Assembly: GCF_003349955.1 (NCBI RefSeq)
Contig: NZ_QLKQ01000037.1
Location: forward strand, 1-64,000
Reading direction: 5' to 3'
From: Azospirillum brasilense
GTDB taxonomy: Bacteria; Pseudomonadota; Alphaproteobacteria; Azospirillales; Azospirillaceae
Length of the DNA: 64,000 nt
Numbering within the stretch: the first letter of the stretch is position 1; each line of letters opens with the position of its first letter. This document shows, one piece after another, positions 10,293 through 20,226 of this stretch. The translations under genes and the position numbers were made by a program. The notes beneath the pieces were generated by a model. It was not told the DNA's origin. It did no database searches and saw only the letters and a list, made by a program, of their open reading frames with translations.

Positions 10293-11339
10293 CTATCGGC
10301 GGCGCAGGAATCGCACAAGAAGAACGCTCATCAGGATCGTCCCGAACAGCCTCAGGGTTTGCAGGGTGAGGATGAAGGGCACGTCGGCGGCGCTGCCCAG
10401 AGCCACAACCGCCACGGAATCCAGCCCGCCGGGGCTGGTCGCCAGATAGGCGGTCAGCGCGTCCTTGCCGGTCAGCGTGACCAGCAGCCAGGCGGAGCCG
10501 AGCGACATCGCCACCAGGCCGAAGGTGGACAGCAGCATCAGCGGCACCGACGCCACGAGATCGCGCAGCAGCTCCCGCCGGAAGCGCAGGCCGGTCGTCC
10601 AGCCGATGATCGTGAAGGCGACGGCGATCAGCCAGGACGGCGAGTCCAGCACCACCAGCCCGGTCATGTTGAGCGTGCCGCCGAGCAGGATCGGACCGAG
10701 CAGCGGCCCCGCCGGAAGCCGCGTCACGGTGCCGGCCCAGCCTCCGGCCAGCGCGACCGCCACCAGGGCCAGCGTCGAGGCGACGGAGGCGGACGGCGCG
10801 GGACCGGCGCCGGGCACGGCAAGCGGTACAGGAACGCTGCCCAGCAGGAAATGGCAGACGAGCGAGGCCAGGACGACGACGACGATCACCCGCAGATACT
10901 GCATGACGGCGACGAAGCGCGGGTCGCCGCCGAAATCGCCGGCCATGGCGATCATCGCCGGGGCGGCGCCCGGCATGGTCCCCCACAGCGCGGTGCCGCC
11001 GGGAAAGCGGCCCGACCGCTCCAGCAGCCAGCCGACCAGCACCGCGCCGGCCAGCATCGTGGACAGCGCCATCAGCATGGGGAACCAGTGCAGCGCCACG
11101 TCGTGCAGGATGGTCACGTCCATGGACCGGGCGACGACGCCCCCGGTCAGCGCCTGGGCCAGCCAGGAGAAGCGCTTGGGCAGCTCGATGGAGGCGCCGC
11201 GCACCCCCAGCAGGATCGCCGCCGCCATCGGGCCGAGAAGCGTCGCGCCGGGAAGGCCGGCCACCATGAACAGGGCGGTGAACAGGAGGGTCGCCCCCAC
11301 CAGCAGGCACCACTGGAGGGGATTGGAAAGGGGCATCAT
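10293..11339 (-). CDS. AbrB-family integral membrane protein
   Basis: About 348 residues with some ten membrane segments and an internal two-fold repeat: a GATLLGPMAAAILLG loop near the N terminus and GPLLGPILLGGTLN near the middle. This is the AbrB duplication family (PF05145 type), sometimes labelled putative ammonia monooxygenase, which looks like a transporter. Its place beside amidohydrolases that would release ammonia or small acids hints at export or import of a pathway metabolite; that is inference. The start is uncertain: tandem ATGs at 11336-11339 are used here, and a GTG at 11390 is possible. Confidence 0.82.
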   Translation of the reverse strand: MMPLSNPLQWCLLVGATLLFTALFMVAGLPGATLLGPMAAAILLGVRGASIELPKRFSWLAQALTGGVVARSMDVTILHDVALHWFPMLMALSTMLAGAVLVGWLLERSGRFPGGTALWGTMPGAAPAMIAMAGDFGGDPRFVAVMQYLRVIVVVVLASLVCHFLLGSVPVPLAVPGAGPAPSASVASTLALVAVALAGGWAGTVTRLPAGPLLGPILLGGTLNMTGLVVLDSPSWLIAVAFTIIGWTTGLRFRRELLRDLVASVPLMLLSTFGLVAMSLGSAWLLVTLTGKDALTAYLATSPGGLDSVAVVALGSAADVPFILTLQTLRLFGTILMSVLLVRFLRRR

Positions 11340-11433
11340 GTCGGCAGATTGCTCAGGGGCGCGCCCGCCGGTCGGCCGCGGGCGCGCCACCGCTCCATAC
11401 AGTTCGGATGGGGTGGAAGGAGGATGGGAGAAA

Positions 11434-12087
11434 TCAGGCGGCCACGGCCTCGGCCTGCTTCTCGACGTAGGCCATCACCTCCGCCACCGGCAGCACGTCG
11501 CCGTACTTGGCGTTCATGTCGAACAGGGCGGAATCGTGCGGGGCCTGGTGGCGGTCGCCCACGCATTCGGCGGGGACGATGACGCGGAAGCCGTGGGACA
11601 CCGCGTCCACCGCCGTCGCCCGCACGCAGCCGCTGGTCGAGCAGCCGGTGAGGATCACCGTGTCGCACTCCATCACGCGCAGCATGGTGCTGAGCGGCGT
11701 GCCGAAGAAGGCGGAGGAGTGGTGCTTGACCAGCACGACGTCCTGCGGCTCCGGCGTCACGCGGGCGTCGAACCCGGCCAGCGGGTTGTCGGCGGTGAAG
11801 GCGCGCAGCGCCGGGATCTTCTTGACGAACATGCCGCCTTCGGTTCCGGCCGCGTCATAGACGACCTTGGTGTAGATGACCGGCAGGCCGGCGCGGCGGG
11901 CGGCGGCGTAGAGCGGCACGCTGGCGATCGTCGCGTCCACCACCCCTTGCCCGAAGAAGGGGGCGCCGGGCTGGGTGTAGAAGTCGATGAAGTCGATGGA
12001 GATGATGGCGGCCTTCCGCCCGAAGCCGATCCGGTTCTGGAAGACGCCGGAATAGTTGTCCTTGAGTTCGTCGGTGACGCTGAACAT
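11434..12087 (-). CDS. isochorismatase-like cysteine hydrolase (N-carbamoylsarcosine amidase family)
   Basis: A 217-residue cysteine hydrolase. The family catalytic triad is visible: Asp32 in IIDSFI-type strand IDFIDF, Lys121 in VKHHSSAFFGT, and nucleophile Cys154 in TGCSTSGCVRAT. Relatives hydrolyse N-carbamoyl or simple amide groups (N-carbamoylsarcosine, maleamate, ureidoacrylate). The specific substrate cannot be read from the sequence. It lies between the oppF-type ATPase gene and the AbrB-like gene in one operon. It has a paralogue at 18061-18690 in the divergent operon with the same SAFFGT and TSGCVRA motifs. Confidence 0.9.
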   Translation of the reverse strand: MFSVTDELKDNYSGVFQNRIGFGRKAAIISIDFIDFYTQPGAPFFGQGVVDATIASVPLYAAARRAGLPVIYTKVVYDAAGTEGGMFVKKIPALRAFTADNPLAGFDARVTPEPQDVVLVKHHSSAFFGTPLSTMLRVMECDTVILTGCSTSGCVRATAVDAVSHGFRVIVPAECVGDRHQAPHDSALFDMNAKYGDVLPVAEVMAYVEKQAEAVAA

Positions 12088-12098
12088 GGGGGTGATCC

Positions 12099-13235
12099 TT
12101 AAGCCGATTGCAGGGGGATGGGACGGATGGGCGGATAGCCGATGTCCTGAAGGACCGCCGTGGCGACCTCGGACCGGGCTTCCGGGGTTTCGGGGAAGTG
12201 GCAGGCGACCTGGTCGGTGCCCGCGCCGCAGGCGCGAAGCTCCGGCTGGTCGATCAGGCAGGCGCGCGGCAGCAGGGCGTCGCCGCTGCGTTCTGTGGGC
12301 ACGCCGCCCGCCGCGGCGACCAGCCGCGCCCGGTAGCAGCGCGGGTGGAAGCGGCAGCCCGGCGGCACGTTGGTGGCCGAGCCGATCTCGCCCATCGTCA
12401 CCGAGGTGCGGCGGCGGTTGCGCATCCGCACGTCGGCGATGGGCACCGCCGCCAGCAGCGAGACGGTGTAGGGGTGCAGTGGCCGGCGGTAGAGGTTGTC
12501 GCGCTCCGCCATCTCCACAACCTTGCCGAGATACATCACGGCGATGCGGTGGCTGACGTGGCGGACCACCGCCAGATCGTGGGCGATGAACAGGTAGGAC
12601 AGCCCACGCTCCCGCTGGATGCGCTGGAGCAGGTTGATGATCTGCGCCTGGATCGACACGTCCAGCGCCGACACCGGCTCGTCCAGCACCAGGATCTTGG
12701 GGTCGAGCGTCAGGGCGCGGGCGATGCCGATGCGCTGGCGCTGGCCGCCGGAGAACTGGTGCGGGTAGCGGTCGGCGTGCGAGGGGTCGAGCCCGACGAG
12801 GCTCATCACCCCGGCCACCTTCTGCGGCCCGTCGCCGTCCCACAGCCCATGGACCTTCAGCGGCTCGGCGATGCTCTGGCCGATGGTGACGCGGGGGTCG
12901 AGCGATCCGTAGGGGTCCTGGAAGACCATCTGGATGTCGCGCCGCATCGCCTGCATCTCGGACTTCGACACGCCGGTCACGTCGCGCCCGTCGACCAGCA
13001 GCCGCCCGCTGGTCGGCTCGACCAGCCGCAGGGCGAGGCGGCCCAGCGTGCTCTTGCCGCTGCCGCTCTCGCCGACGAGGCCGAGGGTTTCTCCGGCACG
13101 GATGGTCAGCGACACGCCGTCCACCGCCCGCACCGCCTTGCCGGCCTTCTTGAACAGGCCGCCGCGGCGGGTGAAGACGCGGGTGGCGTCGACGAGTTCC
13201 AGGGCCGGAGGCGGTGCGGAGAGGGTATCGCTCAT
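12099..13235 (-). CDS. oligopeptide/dipeptide-type ABC transporter ATPase (OppF/DppF)
   Basis: A 378-residue ATPase. The Walker A motif is at 55-63 (GESGSGKST), the ABC signature FSGGQRQR near 160, and Walker [12 protein letters not shown] near 185. The C-terminal oligopeptide-transporter extension includes [10 protein letters not shown]. Start ATG at 13233-13235, overlapping the preceding ATPase stop by four bases. With its partner it drives the two permeases encoded upstream. The C-terminal 60 residues after the Cys cluster are longer than in many DppF proteins. Confidence 0.95.
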   Translation of the reverse strand: MSDTLSAPPPALELVDATRVFTRRGGLFKKAGKAVRAVDGVSLTIRAGETLGLVGESGSGKSTLGRLALRLVEPTSGRLLVDGRDVTGVSKSEMQAMRRDIQMVFQDPYGSLDPRVTIGQSIAEPLKVHGLWDGDGPQKVAGVMSLVGLDPSHADRYPHQFSGGQRQRIGIARALTLDPKILVLDEPVSALDVSIQAQIINLLQRIQRERGLSYLFIAHDLAVVRHVSHRIAVMYLGKVVEMAERDNLYRRPLHPYTVSLLAAVPIADVRMRNRRRTSVTMGEIGSATNVPPGCRFHPRCYRARLVAAAGGVPTERSGDALLPRACLIDQPELRACGAGTDQVACHFPETPEARSEVATAVLQDIGYPPIRPIPLQSA

Positions 13236-14302
13236 CGGATGGCCTCCTTCCGGTCGGGCAGGTCTTCGTGGAAACAGGCGCTGCGGTGGCCGGAGCGGTC
13301 GCCGGCCAGCGGCAGCGGCCGCCGGGTGCAGCAGTCCGCCCGCCCGCGGCCGACCGTGCAGCGCGGCTCGAAGGCGCAACCGGGCGGCAGGCGGGCGACG
13401 TTGGGCGGCTGGCCCTCGATGGCCGGAAGCTCCTCGTCCACCGGGCCGTCGAGCCGGGGGATGCTGCGGAACAGCGCGCGGGTGTAAGGGTGCCGGGGCC
13501 TGGTGAAGACCTCCTCCATGGAGCCGGTCTCGACCAGCCGCCCGGCGTACATCACCGCCACGTCGTCGGCGTATCTGGCGACCAGCCCCAGGTCGTGGGT
13601 GATGAGGACCAGCGCCATGCCGGTCTCCGCCTGGAGGTCGGCGAGCAGGTCGAGGATCTGCGCCTGCACCGTCACGTCGAGCGCCGTGGTCGGCTCGTCG
13701 GCGATCAGGATCTTCGGCGACAGGGCGATGGCCATGGCGATCAGCACGCGCTGGCGCTGCCCGCCGCTGAGCTGGTGCGGGTAATCGTCCACCCGCCGGG
13801 CCGGGTCGGGGATCTGGACGCGGGCCAGCAGCTCGATGGCGCGGGCGCGGGCGGCGGAACGGCCGATCCGCTGGTGCGCCCGCAGCACTTCGACGATCTG
13901 CTCGCCGATGGTGAAGACGGGGTTCAGCGCGGTCAGCGGGTCCTGGAAGATCATCGAAATGACCGCCCCGCGCAGGCGGCGCAGCCGCTCCGGCGGCTGG
14001 TGCAGGATGTCGGCGCCGTCGATCCGCACCTCGCCGCGGCGGACGCGGCCCGGTGCGGCGACGAGGCCGAGTGCCGACAGGAAGGTCATCGACTTGCCCG
14101 ATCCGGACTCGCCGACCACCGCCAGCGTGCCACCCGCCCGCACGGCGAGCGACACGCCGTCGATGACGGTGACCGGCCCGTCGTCGCCGGGAAAGACCGT
14201 GGTCAGGTCGCGCAGTTCCAGCGCAACCGGGCGGGGGGCCGTGGCGGGGGCGACGGGAGACGCCGGGGCCACGGGATGAAGGTTGGGCATGGGCATTCTC
14301 AC
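13232..14302 (-). CDS. oligopeptide/dipeptide-type ABC transporter ATPase (OppD/DppD)
   Basis: About 356 residues. Walker A GESGSGKS is at 64-71, the signature LSGGQRQRV near 170, and Walker [13 protein letters not shown] near 190. The family's C-terminal [11 protein letters not shown] segment is present. The GTG at 14300-14302 overlaps the upstream permease stop (GTGA). In-frame ATGs at 14296 and 14290 are alternatives. It is part of the five-gene transporter operon. Confidence 0.95.
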   Translation of the reverse strand: MRMPMPNLHPVAPASPVAPATAPRPVALELRDLTTVFPGDDGPVTVIDGVSLAVRAGGTLAVVGESGSGKSMTFLSALGLVAAPGRVRRGEVRIDGADILHQPPERLRRLRGAVISMIFQDPLTALNPVFTIGEQIVEVLRAHQRIGRSAARARAIELLARVQIPDPARRVDDYPHQLSGGQRQRVLIAMAIALSPKILIADEPTTALDVTVQAQILDLLADLQAETGMALVLITHDLGLVARYADDVAVMYAGRLVETGSMEEVFTRPRHPYTRALFRSIPRLDGPVDEELPAIEGQPPNVARLPPGCAFEPRCTVGRGRADCCTRRPLPLAGDRSGHRSACFHEDLPDRKEAIR

Positions 14303-15186
14303 AGCACGCGTCCGGAGGAGCGGCGCATCTGCGGGTCGAGCGTGTCGCGCAGACCGTCCCCCAGCAGGTTCAGGGCGACCACCATCACCGCGATGCAGAT
14401 GCCCGCCGACAGCGAGATCAGCGGGTTGGAGGCCAGGAAGCTCTGCCCGTCGGCGATGACGTTGCCCCAGGTCGGGGCCGGCGGCTGGACGCCGAGGCCG
14501 AGGAAGCTCAGGCCCGCTTCTGCCAGGATGGCGGTGGCGGCGCTGACCGTGGCGACCACGATCACCGGCGGCAGGCTGTTCGGCACGACGTGCAGGAACA
14601 GCAGCCGCATCGTGCCCATGCCGATGGCCCGCGACGCCTCGACGTAGGTGCGCGGCTTGATCGTCAGGACGACCGCCCGCATCACCGCGGCGACCCGCGG
14701 CGTGAAGGCCAGCGCCACCGCGATGATGACCGATTCCAGCGACGAGCCGCGGGCCGCCACCAGGGCGAGCGCCAGCAGGAAACCGGGGAAGGCCAGCAGG
14801 ATGTCGATGATCGAGACGGTCACCCGCTCGACCCAGCCGCCGAAGAAACCGGCGACCGCGCCGATCACCATCCCCAGCGACAGCGAGAGCGCCATCACCG
14901 CGACGGCGACCTGGAGGGAGATGCGGGTGCCCCAGATCAGGCGGGACAGCACGTCGCGCCCGAACTGGTCGGTGCCCAGGAGATGCGCGGCCGAGGGCGG
15001 GGCCAGCGTGTTGGCAAGGTCGGTCTCAAGCGGCGACATCGGGGCGATCCAGGGGGCCGCCACCGCCACGATCAGCAGCAGGGTCAGCAGGATCACGCCG
15101 ATCAGGAAGCCCGGATGGCGGAAGTAGCGCATCAGGGACGACCGCCGCGCCGAAGCAGACGCGGAAAGGGTTGCTGTGGCTGCCAT
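14299..15186 (-). CDS. ABC transporter permease (OppC/DppC type)
   Basis: A 295-residue inner-membrane permease. It has a cytoplasmic N terminus, a first helix at about residues 30-50, the HLLGTDQFGRDVLSRLIWG segment typical of DppC, five further helices and the EAA loop (EASRAIGMGTMRLLFLHVVPN) that docks the ATPases. Three bases separate it from the upstream permease gene, so the two are co-translated in practice. Confidence 0.95.
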   Translation of the reverse strand: MAATATLSASASARRSSLMRYFRHPGFLIGVILLTLLLIVAVAAPWIAPMSPLETDLANTLAPPSAAHLLGTDQFGRDVLSRLIWGTRISLQVAVAVMALSLSLGMVIGAVAGFFGGWVERVTVSIIDILLAFPGFLLALALVAARGSSLESVIIAVALAFTPRVAAVMRAVVLTIKPRTYVEASRAIGMGTMRLLFLHVVPNSLPPVIVVATVSAATAILAEAGLSFLGLGVQPPAPTWGNVIADGQSFLASNPLISLSAGICIAVMVVALNLLGDGLRDTLDPQMRRSSGRVL

Positions 15187-15189
15187 GGG

Positions 15190-16134
15190 TCACCGTGTGG
15201 ACAGGCGCGGATCGACCAGCCCGTAGGCGAGGTCGAGCAGGCTGTTGACGAGGACGACGGCGACGGCCAGCACCAGCACGCCCGCCTGGACGAGCTGGTA
15301 GTCGCGGGCCGAGACCGCCTTCAGGATCATCGAGCCGATGCCGGGCCGGCTGAACACCACCTCGATCAGAATGGCGCTGCCCAGCGACCAGGCGAAGGTC
15401 ACCCCGACGATGGCGAGGATCGGCACCAGCGCGTTCTTCAGCGCCAGCCGCCACACCACCCGGCGCTCCGGCACCCCCATCGCGCGGGCGACGCGGATGC
15501 AGTCCTGGCCCAGCACCTCCAGCATCGCCGAGCGGGTCAGGCGGGTGATGTAGGCCGCGACCGAAATGCCCAGCACGCCGGCCGGAAGCACCAGATGGTG
15601 CAGGTGGGTGAGGAACCCGCCGCCCGAGCTGGCCCCCAGCGCCGGGAACCATTTCAGCTCCTGCGAGAACAGCAGGACGGAGGCGAGGCCGAGCCAGAAG
15701 ACCGGGAAGGAGATGCCGAACAGCGCGACGATCATGATCAGCATGTCGCTCCACGACCCCTGGCGCTCCGCCGTGAGGATGCCGAGCGGGATGCCGATCG
15801 CCACCGCCACCGCGAGGCCGGCGAAGGCCAGGATTGCGGAGTCCGGGAGGCTGAACAGGATCTCCTCCAGCGCCGGGCGGCCGGTGACCACCGACGACCC
15901 GAAATCCCCGGTGACGGCGCGCAGCACGTAGAGTCCGTACTGCACGTAGACCGGCTGGTCGAGGCCGAGCTGCGCGCGGAGAGTCGCCAGCGCCTCCTCG
16001 GTCGCGTAGTCGCCCAGCATGTATTGGGCGGGGTCGCCGGGGATCATCCGGACCAGGAAGAAGGTCACGGTCACGATGCCGAACACCGTGATCGCGAGCT
16101 GCGAGAGTTGGCGAAGAAGCCGGTCCATGGTCAC
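15190..16134 (-). CDS. ABC transporter permease (OppB/DppB type)
   Basis: A 314-residue permease. The N-terminal helix is followed by the DppB-type VTFFLVRMIPGDPAQYMLG segment, then five more helices. The EAA loop reads VARAMGVPERRVVWRLALKNALVP. The start overlaps the stop of the binding-protein gene by four bases. Together with the OppC-type permease it forms the membrane channel of the transporter. Confidence 0.95.
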   Translation of the reverse strand: MTMDRLLRQLSQLAITVFGIVTVTFFLVRMIPGDPAQYMLGDYATEEALATLRAQLGLDQPVYVQYGLYVLRAVTGDFGSSVVTGRPALEEILFSLPDSAILAFAGLAVAVAIGIPLGILTAERQGSWSDMLIMIVALFGISFPVFWLGLASVLLFSQELKWFPALGASSGGGFLTHLHHLVLPAGVLGISVAAYITRLTRSAMLEVLGQDCIRVARAMGVPERRVVWRLALKNALVPILAIVGVTFAWSLGSAILIEVVFSRPGIGSMILKAVSARDYQLVQAGVLVLAVAVVLVNSLLDLAYGLVDPRLSTR

Positions 16135-17714
16135 GCCTCCAGCAGCGAAACCGGATAGGCGCTCATCGTGAACAGCGAATTCTGGACGAAGCCGGAGACC
16201 TTCTTGGTGTGGGCGATGTACAGGTGGTCAGCGTAGAGCGGGATCACCGGCACGTCGCCCATCACCTTGGCCTGGATCTTCCCGTAGACCTCCTTGCGGG
16301 CGGCATCGCCCTGGGCGTTGCGGGCGGCGGCGATCAGGTCCTCGACGCCTTCGTAATGGGCGGTGTTGAGGCCCGGCGGGAAGGAGGATTTGGCGAACAG
16401 CGACAGGATCGGGCTGTCCGGGTCCGGCGCGCCGACGACGCCGGTGATGCAGGTCGGCACCGTGCCCTTGTTGCGCGCCTGGAGGTAGGCGCCGCGCTCC
16501 AGCACCTTGATCTTGGCGTCGATGCCCACGGCGGCGAGGTCGCTGGCGATCGGCACGACGATCTTGTCGTAGGGGTTGGCGCCCGGCGCCACGAGGTCCA
16601 GCGAGAAGGACCCCACCCCGGCCTCCTTGAGCAGCGCCTTGGCCTTGGCCGGGTCGTAGGGGAACAGCGGGACCTGGTCGGTGAACTCCTGGAAGGAGGA
16701 GGTCAGGAAGCCGCTCGCCTCCGACTTGGTGCCCTTGAAGAAACCGTCGATCAGCGCCTTGCGGTTGATGGCGTGGTAGATCGCCTGCCGCACCCGCACA
16801 TCGCCCAGCGGCTTGATCGAGGTGTTGAGGACGAGGTTGATCGTGTGGTTGGCGTCGCGGTCGTGCACGGTGACCTGTCCGCCGCCCTTCAGGCGCTGGA
16901 TGACCTCCGGCTGCTGAAGGCCGAAGAAGATGTCGATCTCGCCGTTCTCCAGGGCGATGGCCGCCGCCGTCTCGTCCTTGATGACGCGGAACTGCACCTC
17001 CTCGACCTTGGGTGCGCCGGCGAAATAGTCCTTGTTGGCGGACAGCTTGACCTCGCGGCCCGGCGCCCAGTTCTGGAACACGAAGGGGCCGGTGCCGATG
17101 GGGTTGAGGGCGAAGGCCTTGTCGCCGATCTCGCCCAGCGCCTTGCGGCTGACGATCCAGCCCTGGTTGAAGGCCGACACCTTGTGCAGGAAGCCGGAGT
17201 TCGGCTCCTTCAGCGTGATGACCACTTTGTCGGGGGACGGCGTCTCGATGGACTTGATGGAGGCGAGCTGGCCGCTGTAGCTGCTGCCGGTCTGCGGGTC
17301 GAGCACGCGTTCGAACGAGAATTTCACGTCGTCGGAGGTGAAGGGGCCGAAACCCTTGTGCCAGGTGACGCCGCTGCGCAGGGCGAAGCTGTAGACGGTG
17401 CCGTCGCCGGAGATGTCCCAGCCGGTGGCGAGGTCGGGGACGATGGCGTTGCTCGCCTCGTCATACTTGACCAGCCCGTTGAAGATCTGGGTGGCGACCG
17501 TCTGGTTCTCGATCTGGAAGATGCGGGCGGGATCCAGGTTGCCGATGTCGCTGCCGATGCGCACCCGCAGGACCGGCGGCGCCGCCGACGCCGGCAGAGG
17601 CCAGCCGCTGCCCGCCACCAGGGCGCCGGCGGCCAGCAGGGTGCCGAACTGGCGGCGGTTGACCCCGCTCCGCTCGATCCGGCCGGCGCGTTCCTTGCGA
17701 TTGATCCCGTCCAT
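16131..17714 (-). CDS. ABC transporter substrate-binding protein (family 5, peptide/nickel type)
   Basis: A 527-residue periplasmic solute-binding protein of the DppA/OppA family. The N terminus carries a twin-arginine-like signal (NRRQFGTLLAAGALVAGSG) with a probable cleavage after ASA near residue 45. The start ATG at 17712-17714 follows an AGGAG ribosome site; an upstream in-frame ATG has none. It is the first gene of the operon. Family 5 proteins bind peptides, nickel chelates, opines and other small molecules; the neighbouring amidases and amidohydrolases suggest an amide- or ureide-containing ligand. Confidence 0.94.
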   Translation of the reverse strand: MDGINRKERAGRIERSGVNRRQFGTLLAAGALVAGSGWPLPASAAPPVLRVRIGSDIGNLDPARIFQIENQTVATQIFNGLVKYDEASNAIVPDLATGWDISGDGTVYSFALRSGVTWHKGFGPFTSDDVKFSFERVLDPQTGSSYSGQLASIKSIETPSPDKVVITLKEPNSGFLHKVSAFNQGWIVSRKALGEIGDKAFALNPIGTGPFVFQNWAPGREVKLSANKDYFAGAPKVEEVQFRVIKDETAAAIALENGEIDIFFGLQQPEVIQRLKGGGQVTVHDRDANHTINLVLNTSIKPLGDVRVRQAIYHAINRKALIDGFFKGTKSEASGFLTSSFQEFTDQVPLFPYDPAKAKALLKEAGVGSFSLDLVAPGANPYDKIVVPIASDLAAVGIDAKIKVLERGAYLQARNKGTVPTCITGVVGAPDPDSPILSLFAKSSFPPGLNTAHYEGVEDLIAAARNAQGDAARKEVYGKIQAKVMGDVPVIPLYADHLYIAHTKKVSGFVQNSLFTMSAYPVSLLEA

Positions 17715-18060
17715 AAGCCTGCTCCTCTGTGTCAAAGATTTTACGGGCAGCGCTGAGATTTGTCCGGTCTATTTTTGCACACAATCTGCGCTGGACCCTT
17801 ATGCCCGACCAAATTCGCAGGAATCGTGCCACCCTGCGACAGACCGCCGCAGGCCGCCTATAAATTATTAAAAATCAGCTACTTAACATCTGATTCAGTG
17901 GCATTGCTTATGAATACAGCAATATGCATATCTGCGCAAAAGGCGGGCAGAGGCGGGTTTGAAATGGTGAAACTATGGACTTTGAATGCAAAAAAACCTC
18001 GTTGTATGCTGGTTGGGCGCCCGTGATGCGGCGTAAAAGCGGAAGAAGGAACCTCCTGAA
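17715..18060. promoter_or_regulatory. divergent control region of the amide-catabolism locus
   Basis: This 346-base gap is AT-rich against the genome background and separates two divergent operons. It contains the palindrome ATATGCATAT at 17922-17931. It also contains a sigma70-like promoter reading right: TTGAAT at 17982-17987 and TATGCT at 18005-18010 with a 17-base spacer, about 50 bases before the next start. A regulator site for the GntR protein at 9518-10228 is expected here, but I could not define it. Confidence 0.55.
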
Positions 18061-18690
18061 ATGAGCGATCTTTCCATCTACGACCGCCAGGGCATCGGCA
18101 AACCGCTCGGCTTCGGCCGCAAGTGCGCCCTCCTCGTCATCGACTTCCAGATCGGTTTCACGCGCGAGGACGCCTTCGGCGGCTTCAACATCAACAGCGC
18201 CATCACCGCCACGGGGAAGTTGCTCGGACATGTTCGCCCGCTGGGCATGCCGATCGCCCATGCCTGCTTCATCGCACCGGAGGCGCCGGGCGGCATCGGC
18301 CCGTTCGGTGAGAAGATCCCGTCGCTGCTGACCCTGACCGCCGACTCGCCCGACGTCGCCTTCGCTCCGGAGGTCGCGCCGCTGCCCAACGAGTTCATCG
18401 TGCGCAAGCAGCACGCCTCGGCCTTCTTCGGCACCGCCCTGTCGTCCTGGCTGCGGGCGAACGCGGTCGACACGCTGCTGGTCACCGGCTGCACGACCTC
18501 GGGCTGCGTGCGGGCCAGCGTGATCGACGCCTCCGCCCACGGGCTGCGCCCGATCATCGTGGAGGAGTGCGTCGGCGACCGGGCGGAGGAGCCGCACCGC
18601 GCCAACCTGTTCGACATGGGAAAGAAATACGCCGACGTGATGCCGCTGGACGCGGTCATCGCCCATCTGGCGCTGGCGGACGCCGCCTGA
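18061..18690 (+). CDS. isochorismatase-like cysteine hydrolase, second copy
   Basis: A 209-residue cysteine hydrolase. Triad residues: Asp28 (LLVIDFQIG), Lys116 (VRKQHASAFFGT) and Cys149 (TGCTTSGCVRAS). It is a clear paralogue of the protein at 11434-12087; the two probably act on different steps or substrates of one pathway. A purine-rich ribosome site (GAAGAAGGAA) precedes the ATG. It is first in a plus-strand operon with two amidase genes. Confidence 0.9.
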   Translation: MSDLSIYDRQGIGKPLGFGRKCALLVIDFQIGFTREDAFGGFNINSAITATGKLLGHVRPLGMPIAHACFIAPEAPGGIGPFGEKIPSLLTLTADSPDVAFAPEVAPLPNEFIVRKQHASAFFGTALSSWLRANAVDTLLVTGCTTSGCVRASVIDASAHGLRPIIVEECVGDRAEEPHRANLFDMGKKYADVMPLDAVIAHLALADAA

Positions 18691-18792
18691 TCCGGCGGTT
18701 CCGTCCCTAAGCGCAACGAAGCGACTTCAACAGGCCGTCGCCGGAGCAGTTCGTCCGAAGCCATCCGGCACGCGAGCGGAAAGCAGCAACGC

Positions 18793-20193
18793 ATGTCCGA
18801 TCTTTCGACAACGCATCCGGCCCGGTCCGGCGGCGGCAGCCCCTCCATGCCCGGCCCCAGCGAGGCGGAAACCCGCGCCCGCCTGGCCCGCATCGAGAGC
18901 CTGAACCCGATCGTCAACGCCCTGCTGGCGGTGGACGCCGACGGGGCGATCCGCCGGGCGCGGGCGCAGGATGAGGCGCGGGCGGCGGGTGACTGGCCCG
19001 GCCTGCTGGACGGGGTGACCGTCACCGTCAAGGACTGCTTCGAACTGGCCGGGGAGACGACCAGCTACGGCTCCTCCGCCCGCTTCGCCCGGATGGAGCA
19101 GCGGGACGCCCCGGTGGTGCGCCGCCTGCGCGACGCCGGGGCCATCCTGGTCGGGCGCAACAACCTGTCCGAATTCTGCCTGGGCTCGACGAACCAGAAC
19201 GAGCATCACGGCCCCGGCCGGAATCCCTGGGACACCGGGCGGGTGCCCGGCGGGTCGAGCGGCGGGTCGGCGGCCTCGGTCGCCGCCGGGCTGTGCCGGG
19301 TCTCCATCGGCACCGACACCGGCGGCTCCATCCGCATCCCGGCGGCGCTCTGCGGGGTGGTCGGGCTGCGGCCCAGCGTCGGCCGGGTGTCGAACAGCGG
19401 CGTGATCCCGTGCAGCGTCGATTTCGACACCGTCGGCCCACTGGCCTACTCCGTCGCCGACGTGGCGCGCGCCTTTGCCGCCATCGCCGGCTACGATCCG
19501 GAGGACCCCAATTCGGTCGACGTGCCGCTCGACAATTTCCTTCCGGGTTTAAAGGCGGGGATCGCCGGCACGCGCATCGGTCTGCCGCGCAACTTCTACT
19601 TCGACAATGTCCAACCCGCGGTGGCGGAGCGGGTGCGCGCGGCAGCGGCGGTGCTGGAGAAGGCCGGCGCCATCTTGGTGGACATCAGCGTCGAGGACGC
19701 CGAGGTGGCGCAGGCCCGCACCGCCTTCTCGCTGCTCGTCGCCGACATGGCGCAGCATCACCTCGACAAGATGGAGACCGCGCCGGAGTCCATCGGGCCG
19801 GAGGTGCTGCGCCGCCTGCAGCTCGGCCTGCCGGTGTCGGGCGTGCAGTACGCGGACTCGCGGCGCTGGCTGGCCTCCTGGAAGCTGCGGTTCCGCGCGC
19901 TGTTCGAACGGGTGGACCTGATCCTCACCCCGACCACCCCCATCGTAGCCCCGCGCATCTACGACAGCGCCGACATGATCGAGGCGACACGCGCGGTCAG
20001 CCGCTTCACCTACGGCTTCGGCGCGCTCGGCCTGCCCGCCATGTCGGTGCCCTGCGGCTTCGACGGCGATGGGATGCCGGTGGGCATGCAGATCGTCGGG
20101 CGCTGGTTCGACGAGCCCCTGGTCTTTCGCGCCGGGGCGGCCTTCCAGGCGGCGACCGACCATCACCGTCAGCGCCCCGCCCTGCCCGCCTGA
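18793..20193 (+). CDS. amidase signature family protein
   Basis: A 466-residue amidase. The Ser-cisSer-Lys triad is complete: Lys80 (TVTVKD), cis-Ser near 155 (GGSSGGSAAS) and nucleophile Ser179 (GTDTGGSIRIPA). The family includes amidases, the GatA subunit and allophanate or ureide hydrolases. GatBC partners are absent nearby, so a catabolic amidase is far more likely than GatA. It follows the isochorismatase-like gene by about 100 bases and precedes a second amidase by 33 bases. Confidence 0.92.
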   Translation: MSDLSTTHPARSGGGSPSMPGPSEAETRARLARIESLNPIVNALLAVDADGAIRRARAQDEARAAGDWPGLLDGVTVTVKDCFELAGETTSYGSSARFARMEQRDAPVVRRLRDAGAILVGRNNLSEFCLGSTNQNEHHGPGRNPWDTGRVPGGSSGGSAASVAAGLCRVSIGTDTGGSIRIPAALCGVVGLRPSVGRVSNSGVIPCSVDFDTVGPLAYSVADVARAFAAIAGYDPEDPNSVDVPLDNFLPGLKAGIAGTRIGLPRNFYFDNVQPAVAERVRAAAAVLEKAGAILVDISVEDAEVAQARTAFSLLVADMAQHHLDKMETAPESIGPEVLRRLQLGLPVSGVQYADSRRWLASWKLRFRALFERVDLILTPTTPIVAPRIYDSADMIEATRAVSRFTYGFGALGLPAMSVPCGFDGDGMPVGMQIVGRWFDEPLVFRAGAAFQAATDHHRQRPALPA

Positions 20194-20226
20194 TGCCTCC
20201 CGCCTGATTTCCCGAAAGGACCCGCC

